Of a DNA stretch of 38,282 nt, positions 1 through 7,461 are shown piece by piece. This stretch comes from an uncultured Acetatifactor sp. GTDB lineage: Bacteria > Bacillota > Clostridia > Lachnospirales > Lachnospiraceae. The notes beneath the pieces are model-generated. The model worked only from the letters and a program-made list of their open reading frames with translations. It did no database searches and had not been told where the DNA came from. Position 1 is the stretch's first letter, and each line of letters opens with the position of its first letter. The DNA is taken from contig CANPYG010000016.1 of assembly GCA_947588205.1 (NCBI GenBank), forward strand, positions 1-38,282. Direction: 5' to 3'. The translations under genes and the position numbers were made by a program.

Positions 1-13
1 AGTTGGCTGAACC

Positions 14-68
14 CCGCATTTTCTCTGGCACTCTGGAATTTCGTTTGTCACTGGAATTTACTTTGGCA
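14..68. repeat. Three degenerate 17-18 bp tandem units at the left edge
   Basis: Two clear 18-bp units abut at 33-50 (CTGGAATTTCGTTTGTCA) and 51-68 (CTGGAATTTACTTTGGCA). A more diverged 17-bp unit lies at 14-30. The array sits just after the stop codon of the DUF4173 gene, reading on the minus strand, so it may be the leader of a gene beyond the left edge. Its sequence is unrelated to the other arrays in the window. Confidence 0.6.
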
Positions 69-74
69 TTCAAG

Positions 75-1730
75 CTATCTTTCAAAATATTTCGAATATT
101 TCTTCAGATTTTGGGCGGCAATGAACCGGGAGAGATTGAAACGCCTCAGACTGATCTGTGAGCTCTTCTCCTCCATTTTCGCAAGATACCGGGCTCCCTG
201 CCACGCAGGATCTTCCGGAGCTTCTGCATTTTTCAGATTTTCACGGGCGGTCTGGGCCGCCAGGTGGGGCAGTAATACCGGTGCGGCATCCGCGCTTAAG
301 CCCGACAGGAAATCATAATCCCTGTAACTCTCCCCCAGGAAAAAGGAGTCCGATTCACCCGCTTCCATACCCGACATTGCCACATTCACCTTTGCGGCCC
401 AGTAGTCCGGATGACCGAAGGAAAGCACCAGATAACAGCAGGTCACAACCACGCAGCTGTAACGGAAGAGAGGAAAGCTTTTACGGAAAATACCTGCCGC
501 AACCCCCAGGAAAAGCAAGAACAGCACCACCAGCGACCATAGCACGAAAATCCTTAAAAATGTCAGGTAATAATACCGGATATAAATGATCATCCTCCAT
601 CCGCTGGACAGGATCATAATAAAGGTGCAAAGCGACATGACCGTAAGAACCGCCTTTAGTACCCTGCTCTCCCGGAAATACTCCATACACACCAGCACAA
701 TGACCAGGTTCAGGACGCTTACCGCAAGGAGCTGGAAAAAGCCTTCCCTGGCATACTCCGCATAGGTGTATCCGTCCGGGAGCCGCATCTGTCCCAGAAA
801 AAGATACACAATCTGTATTACACTGAAAACCAGATACAAAGCAGTGAGTATACCGGTAACTGTGATCGCCAGAACCGGCTCCCCTGTGTGATGGTCCTTC
901 ACCGTCTCATTTATCCTTTTTTTACAAAGAAAACAAAGGAGACAATAGACCGCCAGAAACATGACTGCAATCATCAGGCAAAAATGTAAAAAACCTGTCA
1001 CATCCAGCTTTGCGAAAAACAGCTTTTTAAACAGCTCTCTGAATACCGCATCCGCGCTGAACAAAAGCAGAAACACCACAAAAAATATCGGCACGGCGAT
1101 TCCGATCCCCGCAACCATATAAAATATCTTTACGCCCGTACTTTTTCCGTGCTTTTTACGATAGCTGAACGCATCCTCAAACGGTCTTCCCATTTCACCC
1201 AGGATGCCAAATACTACCCCAAAAATACTGCCCACATATTTTCCGAACCGCCATTTTGAAGTGTCGTACAGCTGGTTTAACAAAAGACAGATAAGCAGGA
1301 GGAAAATACCCGCCTTGTTCATCCAGATGATCCTGTTATCATCCGTGCAAAAAGTCGATATCGCCAGCAGCATTATACCCGCCATGTAAAAGACGCTTCC
1401 TTTTTTCCAGGAAATCCCAAGTTTTTGAAAGGCTGAGCCAAAAAACCAGAGACCTCCTGCCACGAAAAAAGGGTAGGTGATGCCCGACGGATTGCGGAAC
1501 ATACAAAAAGCATAAAAGCAGGCGAACAAAAAGGCCGTCAGCCCGAAGAAACCAAATCCGTCTTTCAGCCTCTTCGTATATTCTGTCTCTTGCGGCTCAG
1601 GAACAAGCTGCAGATTGGAACCCGGGGCCGCCGACGCTTCCGCCCTCTGTACGGGGCTTATTCCCACAGCCCTGCCCTCCTGCCATGTTGTGTTATCTTC
1701 AATACTCCCAAGCAATTTATTTTCACTCAT
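75..1730 (-). CDS. DUF4173-type polytopic membrane protein
   Basis: 551 aa. After a hydrophilic N-terminal region of about 50 residues there are roughly ten to twelve hydrophobic segments (about residues 57-440), then a soluble tail of about 100 residues containing a YRDYDFLSGLS stretch. This layout and tail match DUF4173/DUF4153-type proteins, whose function is unknown. The ATG at 1730 is preceded by GGGAG at good spacing. It is the last gene of a minus-strand unit after the DUF2975 protein and the Cro/C1 regulator, with a 78-bp spacer from the regulator. Regulation is presumably from the promoter at 2656-2684. The family assignment is by recognition, not search. Confidence 0.75.
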   Translation of the reverse strand: MSENKLLGSIEDNTTWQEGRAVGISPVQRAEASAAPGSNLQLVPEPQETEYTKRLKDGFGFFGLTAFLFACFYAFCMFRNPSGITYPFFVAGGLWFFGSAFQKLGISWKKGSVFYMAGIMLLAISTFCTDDNRIIWMNKAGIFLLLICLLLNQLYDTSKWRFGKYVGSIFGVVFGILGEMGRPFEDAFSYRKKHGKSTGVKIFYMVAGIGIAVPIFFVVFLLLFSADAVFRELFKKLFFAKLDVTGFLHFCLMIAVMFLAVYCLLCFLCKKRINETVKDHHTGEPVLAITVTGILTALYLVFSVIQIVYLFLGQMRLPDGYTYAEYAREGFFQLLAVSVLNLVIVLVCMEYFRESRVLKAVLTVMSLCTFIMILSSGWRMIIYIRYYYLTFLRIFVLWSLVVLFLLFLGVAAGIFRKSFPLFRYSCVVVTCCYLVLSFGHPDYWAAKVNVAMSGMEAGESDSFFLGESYRDYDFLSGLSADAAPVLLPHLAAQTARENLKNAEAPEDPAWQGARYLAKMEEKSSQISLRRFNLSRFIAAQNLKKYSKYFER

Positions 1731-1774
1731 AAATACTCTCCCTTTCCCTTAACCAATTTCGGTTGATGCCGTAC

Positions 1775-1824
1775 ACTGCGCAGAAATCGCCCCCGAAGAC
1801 TGCGCACTTCACTTTTCACTGCGC
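1775..1824. repeat. Three direct copies of ACTGCGC around the regulator stop codon
   Basis: ACTGCGC occurs at 1775, 1799 and 1818 (spacings 24 and 19 bp), in the spacer between the Cro/C1 regulator and the DUF4173 gene and running into the regulator's last codons. It could be a regulatory direct repeat or chance. Confidence 0.3.
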
Positions 1825-2036
1825 TTCTTTGGGGCGTATTCCAGCAGATCCCCCGGCTGGCAGTCCAACGCCTCGCACAGCTTCGCCAGCGTGGAAATCT
1901 TCAACGCCTTCGCCTTGCCGTTTTTCAGGACAGAAATATTGGCAATGGTGATGCCCACCCGGTTCGCCAACTCCGTAACGCTCATTTTCCTCTTGGCAAG
2001 CATAACATCAATGTTAAAAATAATATCCTCTTCCAT
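1809..2036 (-). CDS. Small Cro/C1-type helix-turn-helix regulator (YozG-like)
   Basis: 75 aa from the ATG at 2036. The longest frame adds a GTG two codons earlier, but AAGGAG spacing favours the ATG. Almost the whole protein is one HTH domain: LAKRKMSVTELANRVGIT forms the first two helices, ISVLKNGKAKALKISTL the recognition helix region, and it ends with the LCEALDCQPGDLLEY segment typical of this compact family. These regulators are commonly encoded next to DUF2975 membrane proteins, as here (64 bp downstream of that gene). It probably binds its own operon promoter, where a dyad overlaps the -10 box. The ligand or signal is unknown. Confidence 0.9.
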   Translation of the reverse strand: MEEDIIFNIDVMLAKRKMSVTELANRVGITIANISVLKNGKAKALKISTLAKLCEALDCQPGDLLEYAPKKRSEK

Positions 2037-2100
2037 AAACACATCTCTCCTTGCAGCAATTTCAGACTTTAATAGACAGATACTCCAAATGACCGCTTTG

Positions 2101-2580
2101 CTATATGGTCAGATCGCTCTGCTCCTGCAATTCCGCCGCCTTATGCACCAGATGGGACAGGGTGGCCGCGGCTACCGACACCGCGATCCCTGCAAATACC
2201 ACGATCAGGGAAACCAGGGTGACACCTGGATGGCTCATACCCAGAAACAGGTACAATACGTTCATCACAAAGAAAAATCCCGCATCGCCCACTGCCAGAT
2301 AGGCGATCCACTTTAAAAGCTTCGCATTGTCCATACTAAAGGAACGGTCTTCCCCGATGTTGGACGCTATCCTCCAGCCCAAAACCAATGCGATATAACA
2401 AGGAACCGCCGTCGCCCACAGGAAGATCAGCCACGGATAATAGCAGTGCGCGAATTCGGGATTGTCGCGCACCAGACTTTGCCCAAAAGAAGGAATCACC
2501 CATGCATATCCCACGATTCCGCATATGCCGACCCCGACCAGTACGATCTTAAGCCATTTTGCCAATGTTGATTGTTTCAT
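2101..2580 (-). CDS. DUF2975 family membrane protein
   Basis: 159 aa with four predicted membrane segments: about residues 11-31, 46-68, 89-112 and 118-145. The start at 2580 has GGAGG nine bases upstream. The four-helix layout, with GEDRSFSMDNAKLLKWIAYL between helices 2 and 3, is characteristic of DUF2975 proteins, which pair with a small Cro/C1 regulator such as the gene directly downstream. Its biochemical role is not established; a membrane sensor or regulator partner for the HTH protein is an inference from pairing. It is the first gene of the unit controlled by the promoter at 2656-2684. Confidence 0.85.
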   Translation of the reverse strand: MKQSTLAKWLKIVLVGVGICGIVGYAWVIPSFGQSLVRDNPEFAHCYYPWLIFLWATAVPCYIALVLGWRIASNIGEDRSFSMDNAKLLKWIAYLAVGDAGFFFVMNVLYLFLGMSHPGVTLVSLIVVFAGIAVSVAAATLSHLVHKAAELQEQSDLTI

Positions 2581-2655
2581 AAATTCTTACCTCCAAACGT
2601 TCCATTTTTGTCTACTTTGCAGCGGGTTTGTCCGCCCCTGTCACTTGCTTACCTC

Positions 2656-2684
2656 AATATAGCATCGCTATTAATGTTTGTCAA
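2656..2684 (-). promoter_or_regulatory. Sigma-A promoter of the DUF2975–HTH–DUF4173 unit with overlapping dyad
   Basis: On the minus strand, -35 TTGACA (2679-2684), a 17-bp spacer and -10 TATATT (2656-2661). A dyad ATAGC-ATC-GCTAT (2659-2671) overlaps the -10 box and spacer, a good position for an autorepressor. The divergent intergenic region 2581-2928 (348 bp) holds this promoter. On the plus strand only a possible TACAAT -10 box (2757-2762) without a good -35, and an SD-like AGGAGGG (about 2769) with no start codon after it, are visible. Confidence 0.8.
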
Positions 2685-2928
2685 TAGTTTTTTATCGAAT
2701 TACAATAAAATTTTATTGAATATTTATTCGGGGTGGATTTCTTCCTATTTGGATGGTACAATATCAACAGGAGGGAAGACTGGCGGCTTCTGAATTGAAG
2801 GTGCGCCTGGCGGCAGTGAAATTCACAAGGAAAAAATAATTTTATTTTATCCCTTACCCCGCCTAACAAATGGACTTTTTCCCAGACTATATAGGTGAAA
2901 GCATTGATCAATCGCTTGGAGTATAGCC

Positions 2929-4554
2929 ATGAAAAAACAAGAATTGCTGAAACAATTTGATGACGACCTGTTGGACAGGCTGTTTGGGTTTTGTTATGCG
3001 CGGACGAATGACAGCTATGAGGCCCAGGAGCTGTGTTCGGACATCATCTTCGCATTGGTTAAGGCGGCCCATACAGACGGAGAAATAACAAATCTGTATC
3101 CGTTTATCTGGAGAGTTGCCCGAAATGTGTATGCTGATTTTTCAAACAGCCGCAGAAGACATGCAGATGCATTTTATGACGGCGACGCGGATGAAGTCTT
3201 ACAATTTGTGGCTGCAAAGGAGCAGGAGGATGACAGCGATGAGCAGCTTCGCGCTGTTTACCGACGCATTGCATTCTTAACCAGGGCATACCGCGAAGTC
3301 ATGATCCTATACTACTTAGACGGATTGTCCACCGCGGAAATAGCAAAGCTGCAAAATACCAGCGACGGCGCTGTCCGTCAAAGATTGTTTTCGGCAAGAC
3401 AAAAAATTAAAAGCGAGGTAGAAAACATGACAGAAACCTTTAATAAACCTTTGGCTCTTGACGAAATAAATTATGTTATGTGGGCAACCGGTGATCCCCA
3501 TTGGGGAGATCCCCGAAATGTTTGCAACCGAATGTTTTCAAAGCACGTTTTATGGCTTTGCCATAAAAAGCCCATGAGCGCGTCCGAGATCGCAGAAGAA
3601 CTGAATGTGCCTACCCTTTACATTGAAGAGGAGCTTGAAATCCTTGCAAGGGGAGAAAACGGTGAATATGGTCTTCTCCGCAGAATGGAAAACGGCAAAT
3701 ATGCCATCAACTTTATCTTGATGGATAAAGAAATGGTTGAAAAGGCCCACGCCGCGTACGCCGAGCATCTTCCAAGTATCTGCGAAACCATCTCGGATTA
3801 TATCACAAAGCATAAGGAGGAATATCTTTCCTTCCCGTATCTGAATAAGAAGGTTGACTTAAACCTGATCCTTTGGCAGCAGATTTCCAGAATCGCTGGT
3901 GCATTTTCAGGCAATGTGGAGCGCATTCTTTCGGAAAAATATTTTTCACAGTACGGAAAGACAGACCGCCCTTTTAGTGTATATGGATGGGTTGATAACG
4001 GTAAACATTACAGCGCAGGCTGGGATGGGGTATATGCGGAAAACATATGCGGATATACGAAAATCTGTCTTGATAATATCTACATTACGCGAATAAAAGC
4101 GCATTTTCATTGCGGGCTGAATGTTTCCCAGGATCCGCAGATTCAGTTGGCGCTTCGGGCAGTCTGCGGTCTGGATATATCCTCTCTGTCCGAAACCGAA
4201 AAGGAACACGCGGCAAAGGCGATCGAGTGCGGTTATTTGTACCGTGACGGCGACATGCTCTATACCAAGATACTTGTCAGCCAGATGAAGGACGATAATC
4301 GTCTCTTTGAGATCAGCGATGGCCTTCGCAAAGGGTACTTTGAGGAAGATGCGAGGATTGTTGCGGGAAAAATCGCATCCCTGATCAAAGGGAGCATTCC
4401 GGAATACTTACATGGAGAATGGAGATTTGCAAATACGATTGCGAATGCGCCGATCCTGGACAGCGTTGTGGAGGTTCTTATTGATAAAGGCGTTCTTACG
4501 CCTCCGGAAAACGGTGTCGGGGCGGAGGGCTGCTGGATGAGCGTCATGAAATAA
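2929..4554 (+). CDS. ECF-type sigma factor with long C-terminal wHTH/sensor-like extension
   Basis: 541 aa; a typical ECF sigma factor is about 160-200 aa. Region 2 lies at about residues 10-78 (FWRVARN-like segment FIWRVARNVYADF) and region 4 at about 103-165 (LTRAYREVMILYYLDGLSTAEIA... recognition helix region SDGAVRQRLF). A second helix-turn-helix follows at about 205-262 (MSASEIAEELNVPTLYIEEEL... YGLLRRMENGKYAINF), then about 280 residues of unassigned, soluble sequence. GGAG lies about 8 bases before the ATG. No anti-sigma gene is adjacent: the left neighbour is the divergent DUF2975 unit and the right neighbour a convergent sulfatase. The extension may replace an anti-sigma factor as the sensing part (inference). 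Confidence 0.85.
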   Translation: MKKQELLKQFDDDLLDRLFGFCYARTNDSYEAQELCSDIIFALVKAAHTDGEITNLYPFIWRVARNVYADFSNSRRRHADAFYDGDADEVLQFVAAKEQEDDSDEQLRAVYRRIAFLTRAYREVMILYYLDGLSTAEIAKLQNTSDGAVRQRLFSARQKIKSEVENMTETFNKPLALDEINYVMWATGDPHWGDPRNVCNRMFSKHVLWLCHKKPMSASEIAEELNVPTLYIEEELEILARGENGEYGLLRRMENGKYAINFILMDKEMVEKAHAAYAEHLPSICETISDYITKHKEEYLSFPYLNKKVDLNLILWQQISRIAGAFSGNVERILSEKYFSQYGKTDRPFSVYGWVDNGKHYSAGWDGVYAENICGYTKICLDNIYITRIKAHFHCGLNVSQDPQIQLALRAVCGLDISSLSETEKEHAAKAIECGYLYRDGDMLYTKILVSQMKDDNRLFEISDGLRKGYFEEDARIVAGKIASLIKGSIPEYLHGEWRFANTIANAPILDSVVEVLIDKGVLTPPENGVGAEGCWMSVMK

Positions 4555-4560
4555 TTCATA

Positions 4561-4586
4561 CCGCCGGGAGCATAGGCTCCCGGCGG
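4561..4586. terminator. Perfect 11-bp hairpin between convergent genes
   Basis: CCGCCGGGAGC (4561-4571), ATAG loop, GCTCCCGGCGG (4576-4586). It fills the 35-bp gap between the sigma-factor stop and the sulfatase stop. There is no U-tract on either strand, so it may act as an RNA end stabiliser or weak bidirectional terminator. Confidence 0.6.
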
Positions 4587-4589
4587 AGA

Positions 4590-6179
4590 TTACGGAAAAT
4601 GACGTCCGGCCCTCTCTATCTGCCCACAGCCTGTTACAGCTTCTTTTGTTCCATCGATTTTCGGATCCACATAACCCATAAACCACTCTTCCATCTGGCT
4701 CTTCAGCTCCAAGGCTTTCGCATCATACTGGGGCTGTCCGTACAAATTCACCTCTTCCGCCGGATCCGTTTTGAGGTAATATAACTCATTCTTGCCGTCC
4801 GGGTAGCGGTGAATGTACTTCCATTCTTTTGTACGGATCATTCTGACCGGTCCGTATTCATCAAAGACCATTACCGCATTTACGCCTCTCTCAGAGGAAT
4901 TATCGGGCGACGGATACCGCTCCCGTAAGCTATTCTTCTGTAACAAAAGACCCGCAAAGCTTCTGCCCGGAAGACATGCCCCACCGCTTTGCCGAAGTCC
5001 TGCGCAATCCCGTCCACATAATTGCGGGAACTCCGTTCGTTCCCCTGTATTTTCCCATTCAATACCAGCCAGCTCTAATATGGTAGGGAACACATCATAA
5101 GCGCTCACCAGCTCCCCGCAGACGCGTCCTGCAGGTATTTGCCCCCTCCAGGATGCCAAGAAAGGAACTTTAACCGCTGTATCAAACATATTCATGGGGA
5201 AGGTGCCGTTTCCTTTTCCCCATATGCCATGATGACCCATGCTCATTCCATTGTCGGACGTAAATATCACCAGAGTATCCTCCATCAGGGAAAGCTCCTC
5301 CAGACGATCAAGAATCCTGCCAATCTGTTCGTCCATTGCACTGACTGCCGCGAAATAACCGATCAGATTCTCCCTCCGGGCAGGCGTTCCGTATACCGGT
5401 TCCGTAGTCATATCTGGATGATCCGGCACATCCGGTATGCCCGAGAAAGCACAATCCTTATAATAATCAATCCATTTTTGCGGATGCTGCTCCGCTCCCC
5501 ACGGCGAATGAGGCGCCGTATAATGGACAGCCAGGTAAAAAGGATTGTCCAGATGGGCAATCCAAGGCGAATCCTTCGGAGAATCCTTGGGCGAACCCTT
5601 GGGAAGATTATTCATTTCATCCAGATATGCCAGCGCCTTATCCGTAATCAGCTCCGTCACATATTTCCCATGTTCCACCGTAATATTCCCATTTTCCACC
5701 ATATCCGCATGATAATAAAACGCCCCGCCTTTGCCCATAGTGTACCATTTCGAGAAACCGCATTGCGGGCGGATGCTGTCACCCAGATGCCATTTCCCGG
5801 ACAGGGCACAGGTATACCCGTCCTGGCTGAGCAGCTGAGTGTACGTCGTCTGACCCTCCAGATAACAGATTGGCTTCCGCTCATCCCTGTAACCCCCATA
5901 TGGGTTCTCCCGCCCTTGGGCAGCAAAACGCTCTGCGTCCAGATTGCCGGACCGGAGCCAGTCATGGATGCCATGGGCAGAAGGGATCCGGCCGGTCAAC
6001 AGGGACGCCCTCGCGGGAGAGCAAACCGGGGAAACACAGAAAAAATTCTCAAACCGTACTCCGGATGCGGCAATACGGTCCAGATTCGGCGTATATAGCT
6101 CCGGTGTTCCGGCACAGCGCATCGCCCATGCACCCTGGTCGTCCGACATGATAAATACGATATTCGGTTTCTTTTTCAT
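4590..6179 (-). CDS. Cys-type sulfatase (formylglycine-dependent, arylsulfatase family)
   Basis: 529 aa. The N terminus NIVFIMSDDQ supplies two metal-binding Asp residues (13-14). The sulfatase signature CSPAR (residues 53-57, then ASLLTGR) carries the Cys that must be oxidised to formylglycine by a maturase, not present in this window. A second metal site is seen in FTSDNG. KWHLGD (129-134) and HYTAPHSPW are also typical. There is no signal peptide, so it should be cytoplasmic; the substrate cannot be told from sequence. A PKDSPKDSP stretch at 195-206 arises from an in-frame 12-bp triplication. The SD before the ATG is weak (GAAGAGAG), preceded by a repeat array. It converges on the sigma-factor gene. 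Confidence 0.93.
   Translation of the reverse strand: MKKKPNIVFIMSDDQGAWAMRCAGTPELYTPNLDRIAASGVRFENFFCVSPVCSPARASLLTGRIPSAHGIHDWLRSGNLDAERFAAQGRENPYGGYRDERKPICYLEGQTTYTQLLSQDGYTCALSGKWHLGDSIRPQCGFSKWYTMGKGGAFYYHADMVENGNITVEHGKYVTELITDKALAYLDEMNNLPKGSPKDSPKDSPWIAHLDNPFYLAVHYTAPHSPWGAEQHPQKWIDYYKDCAFSGIPDVPDHPDMTTEPVYGTPARRENLIGYFAAVSAMDEQIGRILDRLEELSLMEDTLVIFTSDNGMSMGHHGIWGKGNGTFPMNMFDTAVKVPFLASWRGQIPAGRVCGELVSAYDVFPTILELAGIEWENTGERTEFPQLCGRDCAGLRQSGGACLPGRSFAGLLLQKNSLRERYPSPDNSSERGVNAVMVFDEYGPVRMIRTKEWKYIHRYPDGKNELYYLKTDPAEEVNLYGQPQYDAKALELKSQMEEWFMGYVDPKIDGTKEAVTGCGQIERAGRHFP
5576..5611. repeat. In-frame 3 × 12-bp tandem repeat within the sulfatase gene
   Basis: Units GGCGAATCCTTC (5576-5587), GGAGAATCCTTG (5588-5599) and GGCGAACCCTTG (5600-5611). 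They encode the SPKD-type repeats at residues 195-206 of the sulfatase, probably a surface loop. The unit length is a multiple of three, so copy changes keep the frame. Confidence 0.75.
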
Positions 6180-6204
6180 GTTATCTTTTCTCTCTTCTTT
6201 TTGT

Positions 6205-6315
6205 CTTCCTACAAGTTTTCTTTCGTTGCTTCCTTCAAGTTTTCTTTCATTTCTTCCTTTAAGTTTTTTTCATTTCTTCCTTTAAGTTTCCTTTAAGTTT
6301 CCTTCAAGTTTTCCC
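6205..6315. repeat. 23-24 bp purine-rich tandem repeats in the sulfatase leader
   Basis: Units start at 6205, 6229, 6253 and 6276 (24, 24, 23 bp, then shorter partial copies to about 6315). On the plus strand each unit opens with CTTCCT and contains AAGTTT followed by TTTC. On the coding minus strand the units are purine-rich and carry AAAGGAAG, sometimes followed by ATG, so SD/start modules are duplicated. The rest of the spacer (6316-6428) shows no clear feature. Confidence 0.7.
6209..6250 (-). CDS. Possible 13-aa leader peptide formed by the repeat array
   Basis: ATG at 6250 lies shortly after AAAGGAAG, and the frame reads MKENLKEATKENL before TAG at 6209-6211, about 30 bases ahead of the sulfatase start. 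A four-codon MKKT frame sits in the next unit upstream. Translation is unproven; the frames may be by-products of repeat duplication. Confidence 0.2.
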   Translation of the reverse strand: MKENLKEATKENL

Positions 6316-6428
6316 TCGCGCTGGTTTTTCCTCGTGCAAGCCGTACTCAGCCGTTTATTCACTCAAGGGAGCCCGCCAGCTTATAATAATTCAAAGCCCA
6401 AATTGTACATCCTTCCTTACACGCCCCG

Positions 6429-7343
6429 CTATTCCGGTATTTGGAAATCCTCCGCCTCATTAAAAGCGCCACAGTTGATCACAATTTGCGTACTGGGAAC
6501 CTGAATTGTGGACATAAGCTTTGACTTCGCTTTCTGCAAAAATCCTTTCTTGCCCTTTGTATCCTCCGATGAATCTGCCTGCACGAATTCCTCCAGGGCA
6601 GCGTTCACCATATATGTAATATCCATGGAGCACCGAACGGGATAACCCGTTTTTTGATCTATCCAAAGAAGCACCTCCATATCCTCAGCCCTTCGCATCA
6701 GTTCAGGGATCAGCTCCTCATTCTTGCGGAAAAAACTTCCCAAAGGCTTCAACATATCCTGTTCCAGCAAGGTTAAAAGCATTTCGATACATCCGGTGTC
6801 CAGAAGCACATTTTCCAATCCTGTATTATGAATGACTCCTTTATAACGGTATGCCTTTCCGGTACCCAGGTCATCCTCCCCTTCCTTCACAAGCTCATCC
6901 AGCTGCTCCAGGTAAGTCTCTATCATCTGCTTGCCGTTGTAACGCTTTAACTGGTCAGCCTCCACCTCTTCACCGACCCATCTTCTGCCCTTTTTTAAGT
7001 ACAGCCGACAATTATCCTCCGTTTCATATGCGTAAGCCTGAAAATCGCTGCTGCCCAGCCATCCCAGATCCACGGTCATATCGGCTTTTATCTTTAACGG
7101 ATCACTGAAAGATACCATATCCATAGCTGCAGAAGCGCTCAGCTTGAGCTTAAGGACCTCCGCATCCATATTCATGGTCAGCGTTGTCTCCATGCTTTTC
7201 ACCTTTTTCAGCTTCTCAAGCGCATCCTCCACTTCAGTCTCCGCATTTTTGCCTTTTGATGTGAAGGCGCAAAGCAACAATACCCCGCATAAAACAGCGC
7301 CCGATATCGCCAGCTTCGCCCAGCTCTTCATCCCTTTTTCCAT
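6429..7343 (-). CDS. Exported or membrane-anchored protein of unknown function (DUF6612/LolA-like?)
   Basis: 304 aa. A signal-like N terminus (KSWAKLAISGAVLCGVLLLCAFTSKG) has Cys after LLL; this is not a canonical lipobox because -1 is Leu, so lipidation is doubtful. The rest is soluble and alternates in a beta-rich fashion: residues about 45-75 read METTLTMNMDAEVLKLKLSA-like, and about 220-240 contain a WIDQKTGYPVRCSMDI segment. That pattern, a measured 'mean effect on a conserved beta half-barrel' layout, resembles DUF6612/LolA-like envelope proteins. AAAGG lies nine bases before the ATG at 7343. It stands alone between MATE and the sulfatase leader. Function is unknown; the family call is tentative. 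Confidence 0.6.
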   Translation of the reverse strand: MEKGMKSWAKLAISGAVLCGVLLLCAFTSKGKNAETEVEDALEKLKKVKSMETTLTMNMDAEVLKLKLSASAAMDMVSFSDPLKIKADMTVDLGWLGSSDFQAYAYETEDNCRLYLKKGRRWVGEEVEADQLKRYNGKQMIETYLEQLDELVKEGEDDLGTGKAYRYKGVIHNTGLENVLLDTGCIEMLLTLLEQDMLKPLGSFFRKNEELIPELMRRAEDMEVLLWIDQKTGYPVRCSMDITYMVNAALEEFVQADSSEDTKGKKGFLQKAKSKLMSTIQVPSTQIVINCGAFNEAEDFQIPE

Positions 7344-7461
7344 TCAGCCTGCCTTTTGAAAAAATCAAAGCTTTTTCGATAATCCGTTTCTACTTCATAG
7401 AGTATTCCGCTTTTTTACAAAATATCACTGAAAAATTTCCCCGGAACATTTTCCGTTTTCT

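Noticed and set aside
5139-6098. 319-codon plus-strand open frame opposite the sulfatase
   Set aside because: Antisense to a clear sulfatase gene, low complexity (Arg/Ile rich), no SD or domain.
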